Assembly: GCA_046347155.1 (NCBI GenBank) | Contig: JAXMGT010000002.1 | Coordinates: 1,054,001-1,118,000, forward strand | DNA length: 64,000 bases | Source: RPQJ01 sp046347155 | Lineage (GTDB): Bacteria > Pseudomonadota > Gammaproteobacteria > Steroidobacterales > Steroidobacteraceae | Reading direction: 5' to 3' | Shown here: one piece after another, positions 24,341 through 32,345 of the stretch | Layout: every line of letters begins with the position of its first letter | Numbering within the stretch: position 1 is the stretch's first letter | Position numbers and translations under genes: made by a program | The notes under the pieces: generated by a model | Databases searched by the model: none | Told to the model about the DNA's origin: nothing | What the model saw: only the letters and a program-made list of their open reading frames with translations

Positions 24341-25168
24341 ATGTACACACAACTGCAGCTGCGCGGCTCGGCCCGCCCTCCGGTGAACGTCGCGACCCTC
24401 CGCCGGATGAAGGAAGAGGGCGACAAGATCGCGAGCCTGACCTGCTACGACGCGAGCTACGCGGCGCTCGTCGACGAGTGCGACGCCGAGGTGGTGCTGG
24501 TCGGCGACTCGCTCGGGATGGTGATCCAGGGACACGACACGACGGTGCCCGTCACGCTCGAGCACGTGATCTACCACTGCAAGGCGGTGGCCCGCGGCCT
24601 GTCGCGGCCGTTCCTGATGGCCGACATGCCGTTCATGACCTACACGTCCAGGGAGCAGGCGCTGCAGAACTCGGTGCGCCTGATGCAGGAGGGCGGCGCG
24701 AAGATGGTGAAGCTCGAGGGCGGCGCCGGGCAGGTCGAGATCGTCGAGTTCCTCGCGAGCCACGACATCCCGGTCTGCGCGCACCTCGGCCTCAAGCCGC
24801 AGTCCGTGCACAAGACCGGCGGGTTCCGGGTGCAGGGGCGCGAGGAGGCTGCAGCGGACCAGATGCGCCGCGACGCGAAGGCGCTCCAGGACGCGGGTGC
24901 CGACATCGTGCTGCTCGAGTGCATCCCGTCGGCGCTCGGCAAGGAGATCACCGCCGAGCTGCACGTCCCGGTCATCGGCATCGGCGCGGGCCCGGACACC
25001 GATGGCCAGATCCTGGTCCTCTACGACGTGCTCGACATCACGCCGGGGCGCAAGCCGCGCTTCGTGCGCAACTTCATGGCCGGCCACGACAGCCCGCTCG
25101 CGGCGCTCAAGTCCTACGTGCAGGCCGTGAAGTCCCGCGCCTACCCGGCGCCGGAGCACTGTTTCTAG
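24341..25168 (+). CDS. panB: 3-methyl-2-oxobutanoate hydroxymethyltransferase
   Basis: A 275-residue enzyme that makes ketopantoate from alpha-ketoisovalerate and methylene-THF, the first step of pantothenate synthesis. Conserved blocks are SLTCYDASYA, VGDSLGMVIQGHDTT (metal-binding Asp), KLEGG and HLGLKPQ, and the C-terminal VIGIGAGPDTDGQILV with YDVLDI. The ATG at 24341 is preferred over the upstream TTG at 24317 because the family begins a few residues before VNVATL. The 112-base gap before it holds no gene. panC follows after six bases. Confidence 0.96.
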   Translation: MYTQLQLRGSARPPVNVATLRRMKEEGDKIASLTCYDASYAALVDECDAEVVLVGDSLGMVIQGHDTTVPVTLEHVIYHCKAVARGLSRPFLMADMPFMTYTSREQALQNSVRLMQEGGAKMVKLEGGAGQVEIVEFLASHDIPVCAHLGLKPQSVHKTGGFRVQGREEAAADQMRRDAKALQDAGADIVLLECIPSALGKEITAELHVPVIGIGAGPDTDGQILVLYDVLDITPGRKPRFVRNFMAGHDSPLAALKSYVQAVKSRAYPAPEHCF

Positions 25169-25174
25169 ACCGCC

Positions 25175-26038
25175 ATGTGGACGATCACGAGCATCGCGGA
25201 ACTGCGCGAGGTCGTGCGTGACTGGCGCATCGCCCGTGACAGCATCGCGTTCGTGCCTACGATGGGCAACCTGCACGCGGGCCACGCGAGCCTCGTCGCC
25301 GCCGCGCACGCGCACGGCCGGCGCGTCGTCGCGAGCGTGTTCGTGAACCCGCTCCAGTTCGGCCCGAACGAGGACTACAACGCCTACCCGCGCACGCCCG
25401 CCGAGGACGAGGCGCTACTGACCGAGCTCGGCGCCGACGTGCTGTTCCTGCCGACCGTCGAGGAGATGTACCCGAAGGGCTCGACCGGGAGCACGCTCGT
25501 CGACGTGCCGGAACTCTCGAACATCCTGTGCGGCAGGTTCCGTCCGGGACACTTCCAGGGCGTCGCGACCGTGGTCGTGAAGCTCCTGAACCTCGTGCAG
25601 CCGGACGTGGCGATCTTCGGCGAGAAGGACTACCAGCAGCTCACGGTGATCCGGACCTCGGTCGAGGACCTGTGCCTGCCGGTCAGGATCGTCGGGGCGC
25701 CGACCGTGCGGGCCGAGGACGGCCTCGCGCTCAGCTCGCGCAATCGTTACCTCGACCCCGAGGAACGGGCGCGGGCGCCGGCCCTCTACCGCGCGCTCGA
25801 CCGTGCGCGTCGCCGCCTCGAGTCCGGCGACAACGACGTCGCCGGCATCGAGCGCGAGGGCCTCGCGGCGCTGGGCGCCGCCGGATTCCGCGCCGACTAT
25901 TTCGAGGTGCGGATGGCGGGCACGCTCGCGCGGCCGCACGGCCGCAACGTCGACGTCGTCGTGCTCGCGGCCGCCCGTCTCAGTCGTGCCCGGTTGATCG
26001 ACAACCTGCAGTGCCGGGCGACGGGCGACCTCGGCTGA
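25175..26038 (+). CDS. panC: Pantothenate synthetase
   Basis: A 287-residue ATP-dependent ligase joining pantoate and beta-alanine. The nucleotidyl-transferase motif is TMGNLHAGH (His34, His37), with FVNPLQFGPNED and GEKDYQQL in the active site and LALSSRNRYL as the later KMSKS-like loop. It is the last gene of the pcnB-folK-kinase-panB-panC series. Its final 59 bases also encode the C-terminus of queG on the other strand. panD, for beta-alanine, is not in the window. Confidence 0.97.
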   Translation: MWTITSIAELREVVRDWRIARDSIAFVPTMGNLHAGHASLVAAAHAHGRRVVASVFVNPLQFGPNEDYNAYPRTPAEDEALLTELGADVLFLPTVEEMYPKGSTGSTLVDVPELSNILCGRFRPGHFQGVATVVVKLLNLVQPDVAIFGEKDYQQLTVIRTSVEDLCLPVRIVGAPTVRAEDGLALSSRNRYLDPEERARAPALYRALDRARRRLESGDNDVAGIEREGLAALGAAGFRADYFEVRMAGTLARPHGRNVDVVVLAAARLSRARLIDNLQCRATGDLG

Positions 26039-27074
26039 GCGCCCAGCCCACTGCATCCCTCACGGCCGCGTCCGGGTCGTCGCGGCGTCGCTCGAGCGCG
26101 GCGCGGATCTCGCGCGTCGGCGGCGCATTGCCGAGCGCGATCGCGATGTTCCTGAGCCAGCGGGCATGGCCGATCCGGCGGATCGCGTTGCCGTTCAGGC
26201 GCTCGACGAACTCCGCCTCGGTCCACGAGAAGAGGTCCACGAGCCGCGGCGCGTCGAGGCCGTTGCGCGGGTGGAACCCCGGCTCGACGGCGCGCTTCGC
26301 GTACCGGTTCCAAGGGCAGACGAGCTGGCAGTCGTCGCAGCCGTAGATGCGGTTGCCCATCGCGGCGCGGAACTCCTCCGGGATCGGTCCCTCGTGCTCG
26401 ATCGTCAGGTAGGAGATGCATCGTCGCGGGTCGAGTTCGTACGGGGCGATGATCGCGCGCGTCGGGCAGACATCGATGCAGGCCGTGCAGCTGCCACAAT
26501 GGTTCGTGACCGGGGCGTCGGGCGGCAGCGGCACGTCCGTGAACACCTCGCCGAGGAAGAACCACGACCCGTCCTCGCGATCGAGCAGGTTCGTGTGCTT
26601 GCCGATCCAGCCGAGCCCGGCGTCCCGCGCGAGCGCCTTCTCGAGCACCGGGCCGGTGTCCGTGAACGCGCGGTACCCGGCCGCGCCGACGGCCTCGGCG
26701 AGGCGGTCGGCGAGGCGCGCGAGCCGGTTGCGCAGCACCTTGTGGTAGTCGCGTCCGACCGCGTAGCGCGAGACGTAGGCGATGTCCGGGATCGAGAGCG
26801 CCGCCTGCGGGTCGACGCCGCTGGGCCAGTAGTCCATGCGCGCCGAGATCACGCGCAGCGTTCCGGGCACGACCTCGGCGGGGCGCGCGCGACGCCGGCC
26901 GTGGCGCCCCATGTAGTGCATGTGGCCGTGACGGCCCTCGGCGAGCCACGCGAGCAGGCGCGCCTCGTCCTCCGGCAGGTCCACGCCGGCAATCCCGACC
27001 TTCTGGAAGCCGAGTTCGCGTCCCCAGGCCTTCACCTGTGACGCAAGTCGTGCGGGGTCGAGCGTCGGGGCCAT
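25980..27074 (-). CDS. queG: Epoxyqueuosine reductase
   Basis: A 364-residue cobalamin- and iron-sulfur-dependent enzyme that makes the last step of queuosine synthesis on tRNA. The catalytic Asp139 lies in FTDTGPVLEKAL. Two ferredoxin-type clusters are seen: C193, C196, C199 and C203 (CGSCTACIDVCP), and C246, C249 and C253 with C219 as the further ligand. The ATG at 27074 is chosen because the family starts there; the upstream frame is shadow of nnr. It is divergent from nnr with only 41 bases between them and overlaps panC by 59 bases at its 3' end. The start of the E. coli-like queG-to-purA cluster, here with queG inverted. Confidence 0.95.
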   Translation of the reverse strand: MAPTLDPARLASQVKAWGRELGFQKVGIAGVDLPEDEARLLAWLAEGRHGHMHYMGRHGRRRARPAEVVPGTLRVISARMDYWPSGVDPQAALSIPDIAYVSRYAVGRDYHKVLRNRLARLADRLAEAVGAAGYRAFTDTGPVLEKALARDAGLGWIGKHTNLLDREDGSWFFLGEVFTDVPLPPDAPVTNHCGSCTACIDVCPTRAIIAPYELDPRRCISYLTIEHEGPIPEEFRAAMGNRIYGCDDCQLVCPWNRYAKRAVEPGFHPRNGLDAPRLVDLFSWTEAEFVERLNGNAIRRIGHARWLRNIAIALGNAPPTREIRAALERRRDDPDAAVRDAVGWALSRGRPSPGTAGCRSTGHD

Positions 27075-27103
27075 CCGCGGGCGGGGTCGGGGAGGGCGGC
27101 CAG

Positions 27104-27109
27104 TATAAT
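27104..27109 (+). promoter_or_regulatory. Consensus -10 box seven bases before nnr
   Basis: A perfect TATAAT whose last base is seven bases ahead of the nnr ATG. Transcription would start at or within a base or two of the A of the start codon, predicting a leaderless or near-leaderless mRNA. The -35 region is weak. No ribosome site fits between box and start. Confidence 0.6.
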
Positions 27110-27115
27110 GCGGCC

Positions 27116-28591
27116 ATGAACGCGCAGTCGGTTGCCCTCTATTCCGCGGCCCAGGTGCGCGAGTTCGACCGGCGCGCGATCGCCGACTTCCGGATCGCGG
27201 GCTACGAGCTGATGACGCGCGCCGCGCGCGCGACGCTCGACGCGCTGGTCGCCGCGTGGCCGGAGGCGCGCTCGATCGCCGTGCTGTGCGGCACGGGCAA
27301 CAACGGCGGCGACGGGCTCGTGCTCGCCCGCCTGGCGCGCCAGCGCGGGCTCGACGTGCGCGTCGTGACGCTCGGGTACCCGGCGGCGCTGCGCGGCGAC
27401 GCCCAGCGCGCCTGGCAGGACTATGCGCACTCGGGCGGGCGCTCGACGCCCTGGGGCCCCGCGGTGCTCGACTGCGACGTCGTCGTCGATGCGATGTTCG
27501 GCACGGGCCTCGCCCGCGAGATCGACGGCGAGGCGCGTACGATCGTCGAGGCCGTGAACGCACGCGGTCGCCCGGTGCTCGCGATGGACATGCCGTCCGG
27601 ACTCGATTCGGACACCGGACGCCCGCACGGTGTCGCCGTGCGCGCGGACCTGACGGTCACGTACCTCGCACACAAGGTCGGTTGCCACGTGGCCGAGGGT
27701 CCCGCATGCGTGGGCCGCCTGCTGCTCGACGATCTCGGCGTGCCGCCGGCCGCGCTTGCGGACACCGACCCGGTCATGCGCATCCTCGGCGAGGACGTCA
27801 TCGCGGCTGCCCTGCCGCCGCGCGACCGCGAGGCGCACAAGGGGCGATTCGGCCACGTGCTCGTCGTCGGCGGCGGGCCCGGGATGCCGGGCGCGGCATT
27901 GCTCGCCGGCACGGCCGCGCTGCGCGCCGGCGCGGGCCTCGTCACGCTTGCCGTGCACCCGTCGAACCTGGCCGCCGTCGCGGCACGACCCGAGCTCATG
28001 TGCGTCGCCGCGGAGACGCCCGCTGCGCTCGAGGCGGCGCTCGAGCGGGCGACCGTCGTCGCGGTCGGGCCGGGCCTCGGACAGTCGGAGTGGGCACGGG
28101 CGATCCACGCGTCCGTGCTCGCGAGCAGCAAGCCGCAGGTCGTCGACGCGGACGCGCTCAACCTGCTCGCGCTCGCACCGCAACGCCGTGACGACCGGGT
28201 GCTGACCCCGCACCCGGGCGAGGCGGCCCGCCTGCTCGAGCGTTCGACGGCGGACATCCAGGCGCGCCGGATGGAATCGGCCGTCGAACTGCAGTCGCGC
28301 TACGGCGGCACCGTCGTGCTGAAGGGCGCCGGTTCGCTCGTGGTGCCGCTGAACGGCGCGCCGGCGCTGTGCACGCTCGGCAATCCGGGGATGGCGACGG
28401 CCGGGACGGGTGACGTGCTCACGGGCGTGATCGCCGGGATCGCGGCACAGTGCGGCGACCTCGCACTCGCCGCGGCTGCGGGCGTGTACGTGCACGCGCG
28501 CGCCGGTGATCTCGCCGCACGCGGAGGCGTGCGCGGGATGCTGGCGGGCGACGTGATCGCCGAACTGCGCCATTGCGTGAACCCGGCATGA
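27116..28591 (+). CDS. nnr: Bifunctional NAD(P)HX epimerase / dehydratase
   Basis: A 491-residue repair enzyme for hydrated NADH and NADPH. The N-terminal epimerase domain (YjeF_N, about 1-215) has CGTGNNGGDGLVLARL (58-73). The C-terminal ribokinase-like dehydratase domain (about 225-490) has GHVLVVGGGPGMPGA, HPGEAARLL and NPGMATAGTGDVLTG with the catalytic GTGD near 431-434. The ATG at 27116 sits just after a TATAAT. tsaE overlaps its end by four bases. The same fused form and place are seen in E. coli yjeF. Confidence 0.96.
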   Translation: MNAQSVALYSAAQVREFDRRAIADFRIAGYELMTRAARATLDALVAAWPEARSIAVLCGTGNNGGDGLVLARLARQRGLDVRVVTLGYPAALRGDAQRAWQDYAHSGGRSTPWGPAVLDCDVVVDAMFGTGLAREIDGEARTIVEAVNARGRPVLAMDMPSGLDSDTGRPHGVAVRADLTVTYLAHKVGCHVAEGPACVGRLLLDDLGVPPAALADTDPVMRILGEDVIAAALPPRDREAHKGRFGHVLVVGGGPGMPGAALLAGTAALRAGAGLVTLAVHPSNLAAVAARPELMCVAAETPAALEAALERATVVAVGPGLGQSEWARAIHASVLASSKPQVVDADALNLLALAPQRRDDRVLTPHPGEAARLLERSTADIQARRMESAVELQSRYGGTVVLKGAGSLVVPLNGAPALCTLGNPGMATAGTGDVLTGVIAGIAAQCGDLALAAAAGVYVHARAGDLAARGGVRGMLAGDVIAELRHCVNPA

Positions 28592-29064
28592 GGCTGCACG
28601 CCGCCGATGCCGACGCGACGCGCGCGGTCGGCGCGCGGCTCGCGCACGCGTTCGTGCTGGCCCGTGAGCCCGGCCCGCTGCTCGTGACGCTGAGCGGCGA
28701 CCTCGGGGCCGGCAAGACGACGCTGGTCGGCGGCCTGCTCGCGGCGCTCGGCCACCCGGGGCCGGTGCGCAGCCCGACGTATACGCTCGTCGAGCCCTAT
28801 CGCCTCGCGGACCGGGACGTGAATCACTGCGACCTCTATCGCCTGCGCGACCCCGCGGAACTCGACGACCTCGGACTCCGCGACCTGATGACGCCACGGT
28901 CGCTGGTGCTGGTCGAGTGGCCGGATAAAGCCGGCGATCGGCTCGGCGCGGCCGACCTGGTGGTCGGGCTCGAGTACCGGGACGGCGGACGGGTGGTGGA
29001 ACTTCTGGCGCACAGTGCGGCCGGAGAGCGGGTACTTGCGGCGTTTCCCTCGTCCATAGCCTGA
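28588..29064 (+). CDS. tsaE: tRNA threonylcarbamoyladenosine biosynthesis ATPase TsaE
   Basis: A 158-residue P-loop protein that drives the TsaBD complex making t6A on ANN-decoding tRNAs. It shows SGDLGAGKTTLV (36-47), RSPTYTLVEPY and HCDLYRL, all family signatures, and LVLVEWPDKAGD as the later conserved block. The ATG at 28588 overlaps the nnr stop (ATGA), and a TTG at 28573 would also be in frame but is less likely. The small inverted repeat at 29066-29082, just past its stop, may end or stabilise the transcript. Confidence 0.95.
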   Translation: MRLHAADADATRAVGARLAHAFVLAREPGPLLVTLSGDLGAGKTTLVGGLLAALGHPGPVRSPTYTLVEPYRLADRDVNHCDLYRLRDPAELDDLGLRDLMTPRSLVLVEWPDKAGDRLGAADLVVGLEYRDGGRVVELLAHSAAGERVLAAFPSSIA

Positions 29065-29065
29065 C

Positions 29066-29082
29066 GAAGATCACGTATCTTC
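29066..29082 (+). repeat. Short hairpin after tsaE
   Basis: GAAGAT and ATCTTC, separated by CACGT, can form a six-base stem directly after the tsaE stop, followed by the AT-rich ATAATTTC. It is too weak for a sure terminator but lies in the only AT-rich patch of the cluster, just before the amiC promoter. Confidence 0.35.
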
Positions 29083-29091
29083 ATAATTTCA

Positions 29092-29121
29092 TTGAATTAT
29101 CCCGGGCGTCCGGGTTAGATT
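29092..29121 (+). promoter_or_regulatory. Promoter of the amiC-mutL-miaA-hfq genes
   Basis: TTGAAT (-35, 29092-29097), an 18-base spacer and TAGATT (-10, 29116-29121). The -10 ends seven bases before the amiC ATG, so the mRNA would again start at or beside the start codon. The spacer carries CCCGG/CCGGG palindromic sequence. Confidence 0.55.
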
Positions 29122-29128
29122 ACGTCGC

Positions 29129-30433
29129 ATGCCCGCGCGACCGGCCAAGCTCACCGCGACCCTGCTGGCATTTGCCGCGCTGGGCGCCGCCGCGGCGTCG
29201 GCCGGGACGCCGACCCGCGTGACCGATGTGCGCCTCTGGTCCGGGCCCGAGGGCACGCGCCTCGTAATCGAGCTGAGTGCGCCGACCGGCGTCAACGTCT
29301 TCTCGGTCGACAACCCGGACCGGATCGTCATCGACCTCGACAACGCCGAGTTCGCGGCGCGCAAGCCGCTGCCCGACGGGCAGGGTCCGGTGAAGGCCGT
29401 GCGCGCCGGGCCGCAGGCGGGCGGCGCGCTCCGGCTCGTGATGGACCTCGACGCCGCGCATGCGATGCGCAGTTTCTCGGTCGGGCCCGACGGTGCGACG
29501 GGCCCGCGACTCGTCGTCGAACTGCCGGCCCCGGCTTCGACGGCCGCACCCGCACGGGCCGCCGCGCCCGGCTCGACCGAGGTGCTCGCCGCCGGTGCGT
29601 CCGCGATCGCGGCGAAGCCGGTCGACGCCGCCCCCGTGAAGCGACTCGCCGGCGCCGACGCGAACGGCCGGGACATCGTCGTTGCCGTCGACGCGGGCCA
29701 CGGTGGCCAGGACCCCGGGGCGCTCGGCCGCAACGGCACGCGCGAGAAGGACGTCACGCTCGCGATCGCGAAGAAGCTTGCCGCGGCGATCAACGCGGAG
29801 CCGGGCATGCGCGCCGTGCTGATCCGCGACGGCGATTACTTCATCACGCTCGGCGGCCGCACCCGCAAGGCGCGCGAACTCGGCGCCGACATCTTCGTTT
29901 CGGTGCACGCGGATTCGGTGCGCAACCGCGACGTGAGCGGATCGTCGGTGTACGTGCTCTCGCTGCGCGGCGCCTCGGACGAAGCCGCCCGCTGGCTGGC
30001 GGAGAGCGAGAACGCGGCGGACCTCAAGGGCGGCGTGTCGCTCGACGACAAGGACGATGCGCTCGCCTCGGTGCTGCTCGACGTCACGCAGAAGGAATCG
30101 ATCAGCAACAGCGTCGACGCCGCGGACAGCGTGCTCGCGTCTCTGCGCCGGGTGGTCACCGTCCACCGCCAGCGCGTGCAGCACGCGGGATTCGTCGTGC
30201 TCAAGTCGCCCGACATCCCGTCGATGCTGGTCGAGACGGCGTTCATATCGAACGCGGGGGACGAGCGACGGCTCCGCGACCCGCAGACCCAGCAGCAGAT
30301 CGCCGAGGCGATCCGCGACGGCGTGCGCGGCTATTTCTACGAGCGCCCGCCGCCGGGCACCAAGGTCGCCGCGATCGTCGAGCGGCAGCGGGGCGGTGGC
30401 GGCGGCAACGCGCAGACGCTCGCCGAGCGCTGA
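29129..30433 (+). CDS. amiC: N-acetylmuramoyl-L-alanine amidase (AmiB/AmiC type)
   Basis: A 434-residue exported amidase that cleaves the peptide from glycan in septal peptidoglycan. The signal peptide is residues 1-25 (AASAG). An AMIN domain (about 30-125) starts VTDVRLWSGPEGTRLVIE, followed by an Ala-rich linker and a zinc Amidase_3 domain (185-425). Zinc ligands and catalytic residues are in VDAGHGGQDPGA, the Glu of TREKDVTLAIA, VSVHADS and LVETAFISN. It precedes mutL in the same order as E. coli amiB-mutL. Subcellular site is the periplasm at the division septum. Confidence 0.95.
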   Translation: MPARPAKLTATLLAFAALGAAAASAGTPTRVTDVRLWSGPEGTRLVIELSAPTGVNVFSVDNPDRIVIDLDNAEFAARKPLPDGQGPVKAVRAGPQAGGALRLVMDLDAAHAMRSFSVGPDGATGPRLVVELPAPASTAAPARAAAPGSTEVLAAGASAIAAKPVDAAPVKRLAGADANGRDIVVAVDAGHGGQDPGALGRNGTREKDVTLAIAKKLAAAINAEPGMRAVLIRDGDYFITLGGRTRKARELGADIFVSVHADSVRNRDVSGSSVYVLSLRGASDEAARWLAESENAADLKGGVSLDDKDDALASVLLDVTQKESISNSVDAADSVLASLRRVVTVHRQRVQHAGFVVLKSPDIPSMLVETAFISNAGDERRLRDPQTQQQIAEAIRDGVRGYFYERPPPGTKVAAIVERQRGGGGGNAQTLAER

Positions 30434-30536
30434 ACCGGCTCGTTCCCGGCCGGCCCGGTGGCCCGGGCGGCCGCCGCGGGGTCCCGGCCCCCGGGCTCTG
30501 CTATCCTCGCGGCCCCGCGGCCGACCGCAGTCCCCG

Positions 30537-32345
30537 ATGACCATCCGCGTCCTGCCGGAGCAACTCATCCACCAGATCGCCGCCGGCGAGGTGGTCGAGC
30601 GCCCGGCGTCCGTGATCAAGGAGCTGGTGGAGAACAGCCTCGACGCAGGAGCACGCTCGATCGAGGTCGAGGTCGAGGGCGGCGGCGCCGGACTCGTGCG
30701 CGTGCGGGACGACGGCAGCGGAATTGCGGCGGCCGAGTTGCCACTCGCGCTCGCGCGGCACGCGACGAGCAAGATCGGCCGCATCGAGGACCTCGAGTCC
30801 GTGCGTACGCTCGGATTTCGTGGCGAAGCGCTGCCGAGCATCGCCTCGGTGTCTCGGATGAGCGTCGTGTCGCGCACCGCGGACGCGAGCGTCGCGACCG
30901 CGATCTCGGCGCTCGATGGCGTGCTGAGCCCGCCGGAGCCCCGGGCGCACCCGCCGGGCACCACGGTCGAGGTGCGCGACCTCTTCTTCAACGTACCGGC
31001 GCGCCGCAAGTTCCTGCGCTCCGAGCGCGCCGAACTCGGGCAGGTCGAACGCCTGCTCGAGCGGCTGGCGCTCAGCCGCTTCGACGTCGGCTTCCGGTTG
31101 TCGTCGTCGCGACGCACGCTGGCCGATCACCCGCCGGCACGCGGCGAGCGGGCCGAGGACGCGCGGGTCGCCGCGATCCTCGGGGAAGCCTTCGTCGCGA
31201 ACGCGCTGAAGCTCGACCATGAGGGCGCGGGCCTGCGGCTGCGCGGCTGGTTCTGCCTGCCGACCTACGCACGCAGCCAGGCGGACCAGCAGCATTTCTT
31301 CCTGAATGGCCGGCCACTCCGCGACAAGCTCGTCGCGAGCGCGGTGCGGCTCGCCTATCGCGACGTGCTCTACCACGGGCGGCAGCCGGCCTACGTGCTG
31401 TACCTCGACGTCGATCCGGCCCGCGTCGACGTGAACGCGCACCCCCAGAAGCTCGAAGTGCGCTTCCGCGAACCGGGGCTCGTGCACGACTTCCTGTTCA
31501 GGACCGTCGAACGCGCGCTCGCGGAGTCGCGTCCGGCCGAGGCGGCCGCGGTCGCGATCCCGGCGGCGCGATTCGCCGGCGCGTCGGAACGCGGCGGGCC
31601 GCAGGTCGCGGCATTCGATTTCAGGGGTCGCCCGGACGACGCGGTGCGCGAGCCGTCGGGACCGTTCGGACACGACGGGGCGGCGTCCGGGCACGACGCC
31701 ACGGTGGCTCCCGGTCCCGCCGGCGTCGGTCCGTCCGGCGAGCCGGATTCCGCGGCGACGGACGAGCACCCGCTGGGCCATGCGATCGCGCAACTGCACG
31801 GCGTCTACATCCTGGCGCAGGCCCGGCACGGGCTCGTGCTCGTGGACATGCACGCGGCACACGAGCGCACCACCTACGAGCGGCTGAAAGCCGCCTTCGA
31901 GGCGGAGCGGGTCGCCTCGCAGCCGCTGCTCGTGCCGGTGGCCGTGAACGTCTCGGTCGCCGATGCCGACGAAGCCGAGGCGCAGGCTTCGACGTTCGCG
32001 GCGCTCGGCCTCGAGCTGTCGCGCTCCGGGCCGGCCCAGGTGGTCGTCCGGTCGATGCCGGCACTGCTCACGGGCGCGGACGCCGCGACGCTCGTGCGCG
32101 ACCTGCTGTCGGACCTGCGCGAGCAGGGCGCGGGTGGCGCACGACAGTCGCTCGAGCGCGTGCTCGGCACGATGGCCTGCCATCGCGCCGTGCGTGCGAA
32201 CCGCCGACTCTCGGTGCCGGAGATGGATGCGCTGCTGCGCGAGATGGAGACGACGCTGCGCGCCGACCAGTGCGTCCACGGCCGGCCGACCTGGTCCTTC
32301 GTCTCGATGGACGAACTGGACCGGCTGTTCCTGCGCGGCCGATGA
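30537..32345 (+). CDS. mutL: DNA mismatch repair protein MutL with endonuclease motif
   Basis: A 602-residue MutL. The GHKL ATPase has VKELVENSLDAGA, RDDGSGI and TLGFRGEALPSIASVS. The C-terminal domain keeps the metal-dependent nicking motif as D437-M-H-A-A-H-E443-R-T-T-Y-E448, together with ACHRAVRAN and C579-V-H-G-R-P584. E. coli MutL, which uses MutH, has lost these, so this protein probably nicks the strand itself. Met replaces the common Gln of DQHA, a change that is frequent. A disordered linker lies at about 330-410. TATCCT at 30502-30507 may be a -10. miaA overlaps the end by four bases. Confidence 0.96.
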   Translation: MTIRVLPEQLIHQIAAGEVVERPASVIKELVENSLDAGARSIEVEVEGGGAGLVRVRDDGSGIAAAELPLALARHATSKIGRIEDLESVRTLGFRGEALPSIASVSRMSVVSRTADASVATAISALDGVLSPPEPRAHPPGTTVEVRDLFFNVPARRKFLRSERAELGQVERLLERLALSRFDVGFRLSSSRRTLADHPPARGERAEDARVAAILGEAFVANALKLDHEGAGLRLRGWFCLPTYARSQADQQHFFLNGRPLRDKLVASAVRLAYRDVLYHGRQPAYVLYLDVDPARVDVNAHPQKLEVRFREPGLVHDFLFRTVERALAESRPAEAAAVAIPAARFAGASERGGPQVAAFDFRGRPDDAVREPSGPFGHDGAASGHDATVAPGPAGVGPSGEPDSAATDEHPLGHAIAQLHGVYILAQARHGLVLVDMHAAHERTTYERLKAAFEAERVASQPLLVPVAVNVSVADADEAEAQASTFAALGLELSRSGPAQVVVRSMPALLTGADAATLVRDLLSDLREQGAGGARQSLERVLGTMACHRAVRANRRLSVPEMDALLREMETTLRADQCVHGRPTWSFVSMDELDRLFLRGR

